Assembly: GCA_964566145.1 (NCBI GenBank)
Contig: CAZMHN010000006.1
Coordinates: 1 to 37,815, forward strand
Origin: CAZMHN01 sp964566145
GTDB lineage: Bacteria > Patescibacteriota > Patescibacteriia > Veblenbacterales > UBA10138
Reading direction: 5' to 3'
DNA length: 37,815 nt
Part shown: piece by piece, positions 24,407 through 31,342 of the stretch
How positions within the stretch are numbered: position 1 is the stretch's first letter
Layout: each line of letters opens with the position of its first letter
Notes under the pieces: model-generated
What the model saw: the letters and a program-made list of their open reading frames with translations, nothing else
What the model was told of the DNA's origin: nothing
The model's database searches: none
Program-made: the position numbers and the translations under genes

Positions 24407-25106
24407 AGGACTTCAATCCTTCGGCTTGCTTAATGGTTTCAAACCACTGCCACTTGGCTTTGGCCGTTTCGCCATCCCCTTGCCACGGCAGTATGTCGTT
24501 GGCCGAATCCATGGCCACCTTCGCCATCTCGTCCGATAAGTAGCCGTACTCGTGGAGTGCGTCGAACCACTCCGGCCACGTGCCAAGCGAGTGACAGCGT
24601 ATGCCCTTTTCAGCTATCATCTTGCGCTCAGGCGAACCGGCGAACAGCGGCACGTCCAAAAAAGTGACTATATCCGTAACTTTCGCCCCCATCGCTTCAA
24701 TGTTGGCTATGAATTTCAGCTTGTCGGCGCCTTTCACCAATGAATCGTCTATCAGCACAACCTCCTCGCCAGAAGCCAGCACGCCTTCCACGCCATAGCG
24801 AGGCGGTACGCGCTGCTCTTTGCGCACATAACACATGGGAATGTCCGTGGCCATGGAAATGGCCGTGACCAATATTATGCCCACGGTCTCGCCGCCGACT
24901 ATTTTTTTCGCACCCAGCCGCTTCACGACCTCACCCATCTCTTTGGCAAGCACCTGTATGGTGTCCGGATAGGTGTACATTCTTTTGGCGGCGACGTAAA
25001 CGGGATAGGTAACGCCGCTCACAGGCGAGCGCACCGGACCGATGAGCAACGCCTCGGGCCGGGCTAATACTTTTCTAACCTCACGACTGAACGACATAGT
25101 TGTCAC
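24390..25106 (-). CDS. OPRT-fold phosphoribosyltransferase paralogue, subtype A (A1)
   Basis: First gene of the six-gene operon, 238 residues. It shares with A2 the blocks RPEALLIGPVRSPVSG (16-31), GGETVGIILVTAISM (71-85), MCYVRKEQRVPPRYGVEG (91-108) and KFIANIEAMGAKVTDIV, and the tail ALHEYGYLSDEMAKVAMD with WQGDGETAKAKW. The PRPP motif is VVLIDDSLVKGADK with D120-D121; VKGADK replaces TTGG(S/T), so the 5'-phosphate loop is clearly non-canonical. An internal ATG at codon 4 is an alternative start. Its upstream region is shared with the divergent LOG2 gene. A GATAAT about 14 bases ahead of the ATG is a weak -10 candidate. Confidence 0.82.
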   Translation of the reverse strand: MTTMSFSREVRKVLARPEALLIGPVRSPVSGVTYPVYVAAKRMYTYPDTIQVLAKEMGEVVKRLGAKKIVGGETVGIILVTAISMATDIPMCYVRKEQRVPPRYGVEGVLASGEEVVLIDDSLVKGADKLKFIANIEAMGAKVTDIVTFLDVPLFAGSPERKMIAEKGIRCHSLGTWPEWFDALHEYGYLSDEMAKVAMDSANDILPWQGDGETAKAKWQWFETIKQAEGLKSYDQQD

Positions 25107-25130
25107 TTTTGATTATCCGTGGTTCATACC

Positions 25131-25159
25131 TTGACAAATCGAGCTACATGAGCTATACT
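25131..25159 (+). promoter_or_regulatory. Near-consensus promoter of LOG2
   Basis: TTGACA (25131-25136), 17-base spacer, TATACT (25154-25159): the best promoter match in the window. Transcription should start near 25166, giving a leader of about 34 bases. The region also covers the expected promoter of the divergent PRTase operon, so the two directions may compete or share control. Confidence 0.82.
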
Positions 25160-25186
25160 AAACCGTTCGTAACAAAATCACAAATC

Positions 25187-25193
25187 AAAGGAG
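25187..25193 (+). promoter_or_regulatory. Strong ribosome binding site fixing a TTG start
   Basis: AAAGGAG lies 6 bases ahead of the TTG at 25200. It is the clearest Shine-Dalgarno sequence in the window, where most genes have none. It decides in favour of the TTG start, because the GTG at 25193 is out of frame. Confidence 0.8.
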
Positions 25194-25199
25194 TGAACG

Positions 25200-25793
25200 T
25201 TGAAAACTGAAGAAGTAAAGACCGTAGCGGCCATGGGCAGTGGCGAAGGAAAACCAGGAGAATTGATGTACGACCAAATGGTTGAGGTCGGCAGACTCCT
25301 TGCTAAGAAGGGCATTACCGTCGCTACTGGCGCCTTTGGTGGCGCTGGAATGGAGGCGGCGCCCCGCGGAGCCAAAGAATCCGGCGGCACTTCCGTCGGA
25401 TACACACTCAAGGGAAAGCCCGGCAACTCCTTCCTTACATCAGAAATCGATTGCCAGAAACTCGCCAGCGGCATTCCGTTCTTTGCCGACTTTGGTATTC
25501 GCTTTTCCGGGCTCATGGATGCCGATGGCTTCATCATAGCCGCGGGCGGCGGTGCTGGAACCGCCCTGGAGCTCCTCGGGATTATCCAGTTCAATCGAAA
25601 AATCTGGAAAGACAGGAAGAGACTTGCAATTCTGCACCCCGCATCATTTGACGCCAAAGGGTGGAACTGGAAGATGATCGACCACTTCGACTCGTGGGGC
25701 TTTCTGGGAGACCCAGGCGAGAACGTCCGCGATCTGATAAAAATCACGGCTACGCCTGAACAGGCAGTGCAATGGGTTACGTGGCAAACGTAA
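25200..25793 (+). CDS. LOG-like Rossmann-fold protein (LOG2, TIGR00725-like)
   Basis: A 197-residue protein of the wider LOG/lysine-decarboxylase-like fold. It keeps the pattern of an arginine (R101 in DFGIRFSGLMDADG) followed by a glycine-rich GGGAGTALE (116-124) with E124, corresponding to the RK and PGGxGTxxE catalytic elements of LOG enzymes, and has an early TGAFGGAGM (43-51) for the phosphate site. Phosphoribohydrolase activity is therefore plausible but not certain. It starts with TTG behind a strong ribosome binding site and promoter and has its own terminator, so it should be one of the most highly expressed genes here. It is divergent from the PRTase/LOG1 operon. Confidence 0.7.
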   Translation: MKTEEVKTVAAMGSGEGKPGELMYDQMVEVGRLLAKKGITVATGAFGGAGMEAAPRGAKESGGTSVGYTLKGKPGNSFLTSEIDCQKLASGIPFFADFGIRFSGLMDADGFIIAAGGGAGTALELLGIIQFNRKIWKDRKRLAILHPASFDAKGWNWKMIDHFDSWGFLGDPGENVRDLIKITATPEQAVQWVTWQT

Positions 25794-25809
25794 CCTGGAT
25801 AACATGCGT

Positions 25810-27099
25810 CTATGGCGCGATAACGAACTTTTTAGTTCGAAGTCGCGCCTGTTTTTTTATCATCTTTTCAACCAGCTTTCCTATTTCTTCATAACTTAGC
25901 GCAAATAGGTCATTGATACTCCTGAACAAACCAATTTCCACAGCCGTTTCCGCAATCGGTCGGAAAAAGCGAAGCGGTACGGCACTTATAATCTGCCTGG
26001 GTACGTAGCACATCTCATCATTCAACTCGCTCATTATCGGCATAACTTCTAGGTATCGAAAGTAAAGTTTTCTAAATTCTAACGACTGCCGATTCAATTT
26101 ATATTCTATGTGTGACGGCAATTTCACTTCTCTCACAACATCAGGGGTTGCGGACACCAAGTTGAAAGGTTGGTACGAAAACATGGCACCCTTAGCCGGC
26201 CTTGGTTCACGTATATTCATCTTTTTGATGACTTTTGCGTAAGCTGAACGACCTATGAGCGAATACACCTGCGCCGCCTCAGTTGGACCGAGAAATTTCT
26301 CTGACAAAGATATAAAGTCACGTTGCAATACCTCAACAGCATCCGCAAACAAATAAATATATGGCCGAATTGCAGTAAACCATCTCCTACACCGTAACGT
26401 GTGCATAAAACACTCGCGCAACGTGCAACTGTAACCGCCACTCAACCTCTGTTTCATTTGGCGCTCCCATTTTTTAAGTTGCTCGAATATACGCCGTTCA
26501 GCCCTAACGTGACGCCTAAACCATGCATCATCAAAGAGTACTTTCTTGGCCAATTCGTCTGGTAAGGGATGATTCTTCACCCAGACGCCTTTCTTTGTAT
26601 ACTTAACCGCTGATTTCATCTTCTTACCCAAAAGCACTCTTCCGGTGGCTATGAACCCCGGCGTGGCCATGCTCATTGTATTGACGCTGAAAACATCCTC
26701 CGGACGGCGCGGTTTTACCATGGTCCATTGCCCAACCCTACGTAATACCGCGCGCCTACGCGGCTGAGCCGAAGTTTTAGCGGCACGTTGTACCTGAAGA
26801 ATGCCTTGATTTGTAAGCTCCACAACAGTGCCTGATTTCAATAATGAAAGGGCATTCGGCACCACCATGCCCGGCAATTTGAATTCGCGAAGTAAAAGCG
26901 CCCCATGCGCAGTAATGCCACCCACTTCAGATATCACCCCTAGCGGCTTGGATAATTTGATAATGATCTCAGAAGAATCCAAATCACGTAGTACCACAAC
27001 CTTACCGCGGTACCTCGAAAAGGGTATGCCTTTTTCATACTTCACAGCCAGCCCCCTGAAACTTCCCGGGCTAACCAATAAACCGCGAATTGACTTCAT
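25810..27099 (-). CDS. Stand-alone phosphohistidine swivel protein (PEP-utilising mobile domain plus helical domain)
   Basis: The 429-residue protein begins with the mobile domain of PEP synthase/PPDK-type enzymes: VISEVGGITAHGALLLREF (55-73) with the phosphorylatable histidine at H65. Residues about 130-429 form a helical region; its end (MCYVPRQIIS, FFRPIAETAVEIG, then LFALSYEEIGKLV) resembles the acceptor-binding helical domain of rifampin-phosphotransferase-like dikinases. There is no ATP-grasp domain and no PEP/pyruvate barrel, so it needs a partner; the PPDK_N protein at the right edge is a candidate. It overlaps acetate kinase by ATGA. It is AT-richer than its neighbours, suggesting later acquisition. 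Acceptor unknown. Confidence 0.7.
   Translation of the reverse strand: MKSIRGLLVSPGSFRGLAVKYEKGIPFSRYRGKVVVLRDLDSSEIIIKLSKPLGVISEVGGITAHGALLLREFKLPGMVVPNALSLLKSGTVVELTNQGILQVQRAAKTSAQPRRRAVLRRVGQWTMVKPRRPEDVFSVNTMSMATPGFIATGRVLLGKKMKSAVKYTKKGVWVKNHPLPDELAKKVLFDDAWFRRHVRAERRIFEQLKKWERQMKQRLSGGYSCTLRECFMHTLRCRRWFTAIRPYIYLFADAVEVLQRDFISLSEKFLGPTEAAQVYSLIGRSAYAKVIKKMNIREPRPAKGAMFSYQPFNLVSATPDVVREVKLPSHIEYKLNRQSLEFRKLYFRYLEVMPIMSELNDEMCYVPRQIISAVPLRFFRPIAETAVEIGLFRSINDLFALSYEEIGKLVEKMIKKQARLRTKKFVIAP
25814..25858 (+). terminator. Terminator of LOG2 inside the end of the convergent gene
   Basis: GGCGCGA (25814-25820) pairs with TCGCGCC (25843-25849), and inside it CGAACT (25824-25829) pairs with AGTTCG (25834-25839) around TTTT; seven T follow at 25852-25858. 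The whole structure lies inside the last 16 codons of the minus-strand swivel gene. Confidence 0.88.
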
Positions 27100-28292
27100 G
27101 TCTGATTGGCCACCTCTCTCGCGATCGCCAGTTCCTCGTTGGTTGGAATAGCCAGCACTGGCACATGCTTCAGTGTCGGCAACCCGCGCATGACAAGGTT
27201 GCGCACCACTTCGTTCCGCTCTCCGATGCCGCCGGTGAATACGACGGCATCCACCTTGCCCAAAATTCCGGCGTAGGCCGCTATGTACTTTTGCGCGCGG
27301 TACAGGAATACCTCCAGTGCCAATTTTGACCGCTCGCGCTCGATTTTGCTCACGCGGCCGACCTCCCTGAACCCCAAAACCTCATAGCCGGCGCGTACCA
27401 GCACCTCGCGCATGTCGGAAACGCCGGACATGCCCCTAAGGCCCGACTCATGCTGAAGCATCTGCTCCAGTTTCGCCAGGCTCATGCCTGACCGCTTGAG
27501 CAAATACGTAAGCACGCCTGGATCCAAATCACCCGGCCTCGTCCCCATCATCAGTCCTTCCAAGGGAGTAAAGCCCATGGAAGTATCAATGGGCACGCCG
27601 GCGCGCACCGCCGCCACACTGCATCCCGAGCCCAGGTGGCACGTAATCAGGTTCACGCTATGCTCCGGCCTGCCGATGGATTGTACGGCCAAGGCGGCCA
27701 CGTACGAATGGGAAATGCCGTGGAATCCAAAACGCTTCAGTCCGTACTTTTGAGCAACGCCGTACGGCAGGGCATAATGCTGTGCCCGGCTGGGAAGCTC
27801 GGCGAACCAGGCCGTATCGAACACGCCCAGATGCCTGGCCTTGGGCAACAGTTTTTGTGCGGCTCTCACCGTAGCCAGCTCAAGAGGTACGTGCAGCGGC
27901 GCCAGGTCCGCGTATGCCTCCAACCGCTTCAGCACCCCTCGCGTCAACAGCGTCGGCTTCACATATTCGCTTCCGCCGTGCACCAGGCGATAGCCAACGC
28001 GCCGAACCTGCTCCAGCTTCACTTTATTCCACGCCAGAAGCTTTATGAGATGTATCAGTGCATCGGCATGGCCCTTCAGCTTCAACTGCTTCACGGCCAC
28101 TGCCCCGTGCAGTCTCCACTCGGCGAAGCTGCCTTTCAGACCGATGCGTTCATACACGCCGCGGCCGACCTCTTGGAGATCATCGTGCTCCAGAAGAGCC
28201 CACTTCAAAGTGGCACTACCGGCATTCAGCACCAGTATATAGGTGGTGGCCGTACCCTTGGTGGTCACCGGCAGATTCTTGGGTGCGGACAT
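27096..28292 (-). CDS. ackA: Acetate kinase
   Basis: Interconverts acetyl phosphate plus ADP with acetate plus ATP. The 398-residue protein has the normal length, with the N-terminal phosphate motif LNAGSATLKWAL (usual form NAGSSSLK), RLVHGGSEY for the substrate arginine and histidine, FHGISHSYV, HLGSGCSVAAV, and GFTPLEGLMMGTRPGDLDPG, ending in the FTGGIGERNE adenosine-binding motif. The substitution of Ser-Ser by Ala-Thr in the first loop is a mild oddity. It starts 3 bases after pduL and overlaps the swivel gene by 4. Together with PduL it converts acyl-CoA into ATP. Confidence 0.95.
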   Translation of the reverse strand: MSAPKNLPVTTKGTATTYILVLNAGSATLKWALLEHDDLQEVGRGVYERIGLKGSFAEWRLHGAVAVKQLKLKGHADALIHLIKLLAWNKVKLEQVRRVGYRLVHGGSEYVKPTLLTRGVLKRLEAYADLAPLHVPLELATVRAAQKLLPKARHLGVFDTAWFAELPSRAQHYALPYGVAQKYGLKRFGFHGISHSYVAALAVQSIGRPEHSVNLITCHLGSGCSVAAVRAGVPIDTSMGFTPLEGLMMGTRPGDLDPGVLTYLLKRSGMSLAKLEQMLQHESGLRGMSGVSDMREVLVRAGYEVLGFREVGRVSKIERERSKLALEVFLYRAQKYIAAYAGILGKVDAVVFTGGIGERNEVVRNLVMRGLPTLKHVPVLAIPTNEELAIAREVANQT

Positions 28293-28295
28293 AAG

Positions 28296-28871
28296 CTACA
28301 CGATCTCTCCTTTCTCCCCTCCCCTAAGACCGGCGGCATTGGCTTCGTCCGTGTCCAGCATGAACGAAAGCTTGTCCGTGCCCTCACGCGAGCGTACGGC
28401 CACACCGTGAAACGTCACGGGCCTTGTACCGAAGGTCTTTACGGAAATGACGTCGCCATGCGTCACCCCCAGCGCCTTGGCTTCTTTGGGGCTGACATGC
28501 AAGTGCCTCTGCGCCACTATAACGCCCTGCTTCAGCGTTACTTGTCCCTTGGGTCCCAGGAGCATGCCTCCGGCCGTGCCCTTCAAATTCCCGGAAACGC
28601 GCATGGCTACGGGCAAGCCGAGCTTTTTGCACTCGGTAACGGCAAGCTCTACCTGGGTTTCGCTGCGCTCCGGCCCGACCACGCGGCACGTCAGCTGCCC
28701 CTTGGGGCCCACTACCGTAACACTTTCCTTGGCGGCAAACTGTCCGGGCTGAGATATGCCATTCGCCGCCTTCAATTCATAGCCCTTGCCAAACAGCGCA
28801 TCCGCGTGTTGGCGTGAAAGGTGCACGTGTCTGGCTGAAACCTCTATGAGGACTTTACGGACGGATGCCAT
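28296..28871 (-). CDS. pduL: Phosphate acyltransferase PduL
   Basis: Exchanges CoA for phosphate on acetyl- or propanoyl-CoA, replacing classical Pta. The 191-residue protein has both zinc-binding blocks: EVSARHVHLS with H15 and H17, and QRHLHVSP with H123 and H125, each heading one of the two beta-barrel repeats (GPERSETQVELAV and GTRPVTFHGVAVR). There is no N-terminal encapsulation peptide and no microcompartment shell gene nearby, so it is a cytosolic housekeeping enzyme. It overlaps the upstream kinase gene by 17 bases and precedes ackA. Confidence 0.94.
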   Translation of the reverse strand: MASVRKVLIEVSARHVHLSRQHADALFGKGYELKAANGISQPGQFAAKESVTVVGPKGQLTCRVVGPERSETQVELAVTECKKLGLPVAMRVSGNLKGTAGGMLLGPKGQVTLKQGVIVAQRHLHVSPKEAKALGVTHGDVISVKTFGTRPVTFHGVAVRSREGTDKLSFMLDTDEANAAGLRGGEKGEIV

Positions 28872-29844
28872 AACGCTTTGCCATCTGCTTAAGCTCCGGA
28901 AGCGTCAACACGCCGTGCTGTGCGCCGTTGCCGGCCACGACCGAACTGGAATTCAACAGGCCCCAGCCTATGGACTTCTGCATGTCGCTGGTCGCAAGGT
29001 AGCCTGCCAGAAATGCGCTACCAAAGGCGTCGCCGGCCCCTGTCGTGTTCACGAGCTTCACCGGGAGCGCCGCGTGGTACGCCAGCTGGTGCCCATCGTA
29101 AGCGTAGGCCCCGTTGGCGCCGTCAGTTATAACCACGCAACTTACGCCCAGCTGGTACAGGGCACGGAGCAATCCGCGCACGCCGTGGTAGTGCATTCGC
29201 AAAGACAAAGCCAGACGTTCCGCCTCCTCTTTGTTCACGTCCAATACTGACACGAACGGGAGAAGTACTTTAATTTTCTTCGGTTCCAGTATCTGACGCA
29301 TGCCTGGATTCCAGAACACGTGCTGATCGGCGGTACGCAAGTTCCGGAACAGCGCCCGCGTCCGCCGGAACCAGTCGTCCGTAGCCAGCGCGGTGACATA
29401 CGCCCAGGAGTACGCGCGCGAAAGCTTGGTTGGTACGATAAGTTTTTTCGTGGCCGCCCTGGCCACGAAAGCCACATGATCCCTGGCTCCACCGGTCGTC
29501 ACAATGAACGCCAGGGCAGTGGTCTCGCGCGGGTCGCGCTGTACCTGCCGGACATCCACGCCGAAACTGCGCAAATTCTTGATCACTTCCTTGCCCCGCC
29601 AGTCCTTGCCCACCCGCGTTATAACGCTCACGGGCACGCCCAGGCTGGCCAAGCTCGCACTGACGTTTGCGCCGCCGCCGCCGAAGGCGTAGGAAATGTT
29701 CTCCGCGTCGACTTTGCCGCCGTAAGGGAACGCTAAAACGCGGCCGGCGCCGTTGCCATTGCCGTTCTTTTTCAGGTCCGCTTTGGGCGTCGTGAACAGC
29801 ACGTCCCAGGTCGAACCTCCTATGGCGCATACATGGTGTCGCAT
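28855..29844 (-). CDS. PfkB-family carbohydrate or nucleoside kinase
   Basis: Ribokinase-fold ATP-dependent kinase of 329 residues. The substrate-side FGGGGANVSASLASLG (54-69) and the catalytic/anion-hole NTTGAGDAFGSAF (266-278, D272 as general base) are intact. Residues 20-45 form an unusual insertion, KKNGNGNGAG, before the lid strand. Substrate is not identifiable: ribokinase, adenosine kinase and sugar-acid kinase all share these motifs. It heads the pduL-ackA-swivel operon. A TACCAT ends 7 bases ahead of its ATG, suggesting a leaderless or nearly leaderless message. Given the PRTase/LOG genes next door, a ribose or nucleoside substrate is worth testing. Confidence 0.85.
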   Translation of the reverse strand: MRHHVCAIGGSTWDVLFTTPKADLKKNGNGNGAGRVLAFPYGGKVDAENISYAFGGGGANVSASLASLGVPVSVITRVGKDWRGKEVIKNLRSFGVDVRQVQRDPRETTALAFIVTTGGARDHVAFVARAATKKLIVPTKLSRAYSWAYVTALATDDWFRRTRALFRNLRTADQHVFWNPGMRQILEPKKIKVLLPFVSVLDVNKEEAERLALSLRMHYHGVRGLLRALYQLGVSCVVITDGANGAYAYDGHQLAYHAALPVKLVNTTGAGDAFGSAFLAGYLATSDMQKSIGWGLLNSSSVVAGNGAQHGVLTLPELKQMAKRYGIRP

Positions 29845-29891
29845 ACCACGTATGGTAGCACGAAGCCAGGGATAAATGGTATGCTTGGCGC

Positions 29892-30242
29892 ATGTACCGA
29901 GCGGCCTCCATTATATTCGGCGCCATACTCCTGACCGTGGGCATCGTAAGTCTGCTCCGGCCGAACTGGGCTTACTACGTACAGTTCGACCTGTTCCAGA
30001 GCTTTATTTACGCCTTAGCTGGCGCCGTGGGACTGAAGCTTGGCTTGGGGCGCCACAGTGTTGGATCGCAGTGGTACTACGTGCGCGGACTTGGCATAGC
30101 CGGCCTATGTTTGCTCCTCCTGGGACTAACGTTCCCGAACTTCAGGGACATAGTGCACCTCGAAGTTCCGGAACACGTGTTCCACGGCATACTGGGCGTT
30201 GCTGCGCTCTTCGCCTCCGACCGCCGCTTGAGTGTTTCATAG
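29892..30242 (+). CDS. Small four-helix membrane protein, function unknown
   Basis: A 116-residue hydrophobic protein with helices at about 4-22, 36-52, 67-84 and 92-110. I do not recognise a characterised family; the layout is loosely like DUF4383-type membrane proteins. A TATGCT -10 box ends six bases before the ATG, followed by TTGGCGCATG as at the 31-residue peptide gene at 4013, so a leaderless transcript is expected. It is divergent from the PfkB gene and is followed by the half-size MFS gene one base after its stop. Confidence 0.65.
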   Translation: MYRAASIIFGAILLTVGIVSLLRPNWAYYVQFDLFQSFIYALAGAVGLKLGLGRHSVGSQWYYVRGLGIAGLCLLLLGLTFPNFRDIVHLEVPEHVFHGILGVAALFASDRRLSVS

Positions 30243-30243
30243 A

Positions 30244-30855
30244 ATGGCAACAAAATTCTCCATCAACTCCATCATCCGAACCTTGTCAGTGTCGGATATC
30301 GTGGTGTTCGCGTCTTTGAGCATGTTGGGACCCATACTCCCAGTCTTTATTGTAGGCGAATTGCCGGACGGAAGCCTGCCCGCGGCCGGCATTGCCATTG
30401 GATTACAGTGGGTTGTACGCGGATTATGCGAACTTCCGGTGGCTTATTTTTTGGACAAACACGAGGGAGAATACGATGACTTCATATCACTTATAGTTGG
30501 GTCTGCCATCGTCAGCCTAGTACCTTTCCTTTTCCTATTTGCTAGTAACATCAGTCATGTCTATTTCATACAAATGGTCTACGGTCTGGGTTTCGCGCTA
30601 AACCACCCTGCCTGGGCGGCGATCATGAGCCGACACGTTGATGCTGGGCACGTAGCCTGGGAGTGGGGCTTATACGGCGTATGCTACTCGCTGGGTATAG
30701 GTTTAGCCGGCATAGCCAGCGGCTACTTAGCTGGCACTTATGGCTATCACGCGGTGTTCTGGCTTGTTGGCGCGATTTCAGTCATAGGTTCGGTCTACCT
30801 TATCACACTACGCGGCCAGATGCTGAAACTACCTAGAGTTCAACCAAACCCCTAA
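30244..30855 (+). CDS. Half-size MFS-type membrane protein
   Basis: A 203-residue protein with about six membrane helices, equal to one half of a 12-helix Major Facilitator transporter. AYFLDKHEGEYDDF between helices 2 and 3 matches the position of MFS motif A, and VYFIQMVYGLGFALNHPAWAAIMSRH resembles the helix 4-5 region. The stop codon is followed at once by a terminator, with no second half in any frame, so this is not a fresh frameshift. Similar half-size proteins occur in Patescibacteria and would have to act as dimers. I start at the ATG at 30244, one base after the preceding stop. AT-richer than neighbours. Confidence 0.72.
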   Translation: MATKFSINSIIRTLSVSDIVVFASLSMLGPILPVFIVGELPDGSLPAAGIAIGLQWVVRGLCELPVAYFLDKHEGEYDDFISLIVGSAIVSLVPFLFLFASNISHVYFIQMVYGLGFALNHPAWAAIMSRHVDAGHVAWEWGLYGVCYSLGIGLAGIASGYLAGTYGYHAVFWLVGAISVIGSVYLITLRGQMLKLPRVQPNP

Positions 30856-30872
30856 GACAGCTTTTGCTATTA

Positions 30873-30918
30873 AAAAGCACTATTCTTGAATTCTCAAGAA
30901 TTCAAGAATAGTGCTTTT
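30873..30918. terminator. Bidirectional terminator, perfect 22-bp stem
   Basis: The arms 30873-30894 and 30897-30918 are perfect inverted repeats separated by CA. The outer ends are AAAA and TTTT, so the structure works as an intrinsic terminator on both strands. It separates the plus-strand membrane genes from the end of the minus-strand SUF operon. Each arm contains GAATTC. Confidence 0.9.
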
Positions 30919-30929
30919 GTAACTAACGG

Positions 30930-31325
30930 CTACTCGGTGGTGTGGCCGTCGAAATGCTCCTCGCTTTCAATGGCTTCCTGCTTGGTCGCCCGCACCACGC
31001 CATCCTTATGTTCCGGCGGGCTGTAAACCGTGTACAGCTTCAAGTGCTCGGTCACAGAAGTGTTCAATATATTGTGCAGTACCCCGGCCGGAACCACCAC
31101 GGCACTGCCGTCCTCCAAAGCGTGTTCCTCGCCGTTCAGCACGGCTTTGCCCGCACCCGCCTCCACGCGTATGAACTGGTCCAGCTCGTGCACTTCCTCG
31201 CCTATGTCATCGCCCGGGGCAATGCTCATAAGCACAAGCTGGCTGTGCTTGGCGGTGTAGAGAACCTTGCGGAAATTATCATTGGCAAGCGTCGCTTGCT
31301 CTAGCTTTGTCACGTATCCCTTCAT
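30930..31325 (-). CDS. Small cupin-domain protein
   Basis: A 131-residue single-domain cupin. Motif 1 is partly degenerate (GEEVHELDQFIRVEAGAG, 42-59), keeping one His and the Glu-rich metal side; motif 2 is VVVPAGVLHNILNTS (76-90) with a His. Such proteins bind a metal and may act as isomerases, sensors or storage proteins; no reaction can be assigned. It is the last gene of the SUF operon, 17 bases after sufU, which hints at an oxidative-stress or iron-linked role. The C-terminus is acidic. Confidence 0.75.
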   Translation of the reverse strand: MKGYVTKLEQATLANDNFRKVLYTAKHSQLVLMSIAPGDDIGEEVHELDQFIRVEAGAGKAVLNGEEHALEDGSAVVVPAGVLHNILNTSVTEHLKLYTVYSPPEHKDGVVRATKQEAIESEEHFDGHTTE

Positions 31326-31342
31326 AAGCTTTCAGTTATCAC

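Noticed and set aside
23026..25106. The PRTase row as an assembly duplication
   Set aside because: The paralogues differ throughout at protein level and share only motif blocks, so they are true diverged duplicates.
27636..28817. 393-codon open frame on the plus strand
   Set aside because: Antisense to ackA and pduL, both with full catalytic motifs. No promoter or family signature.
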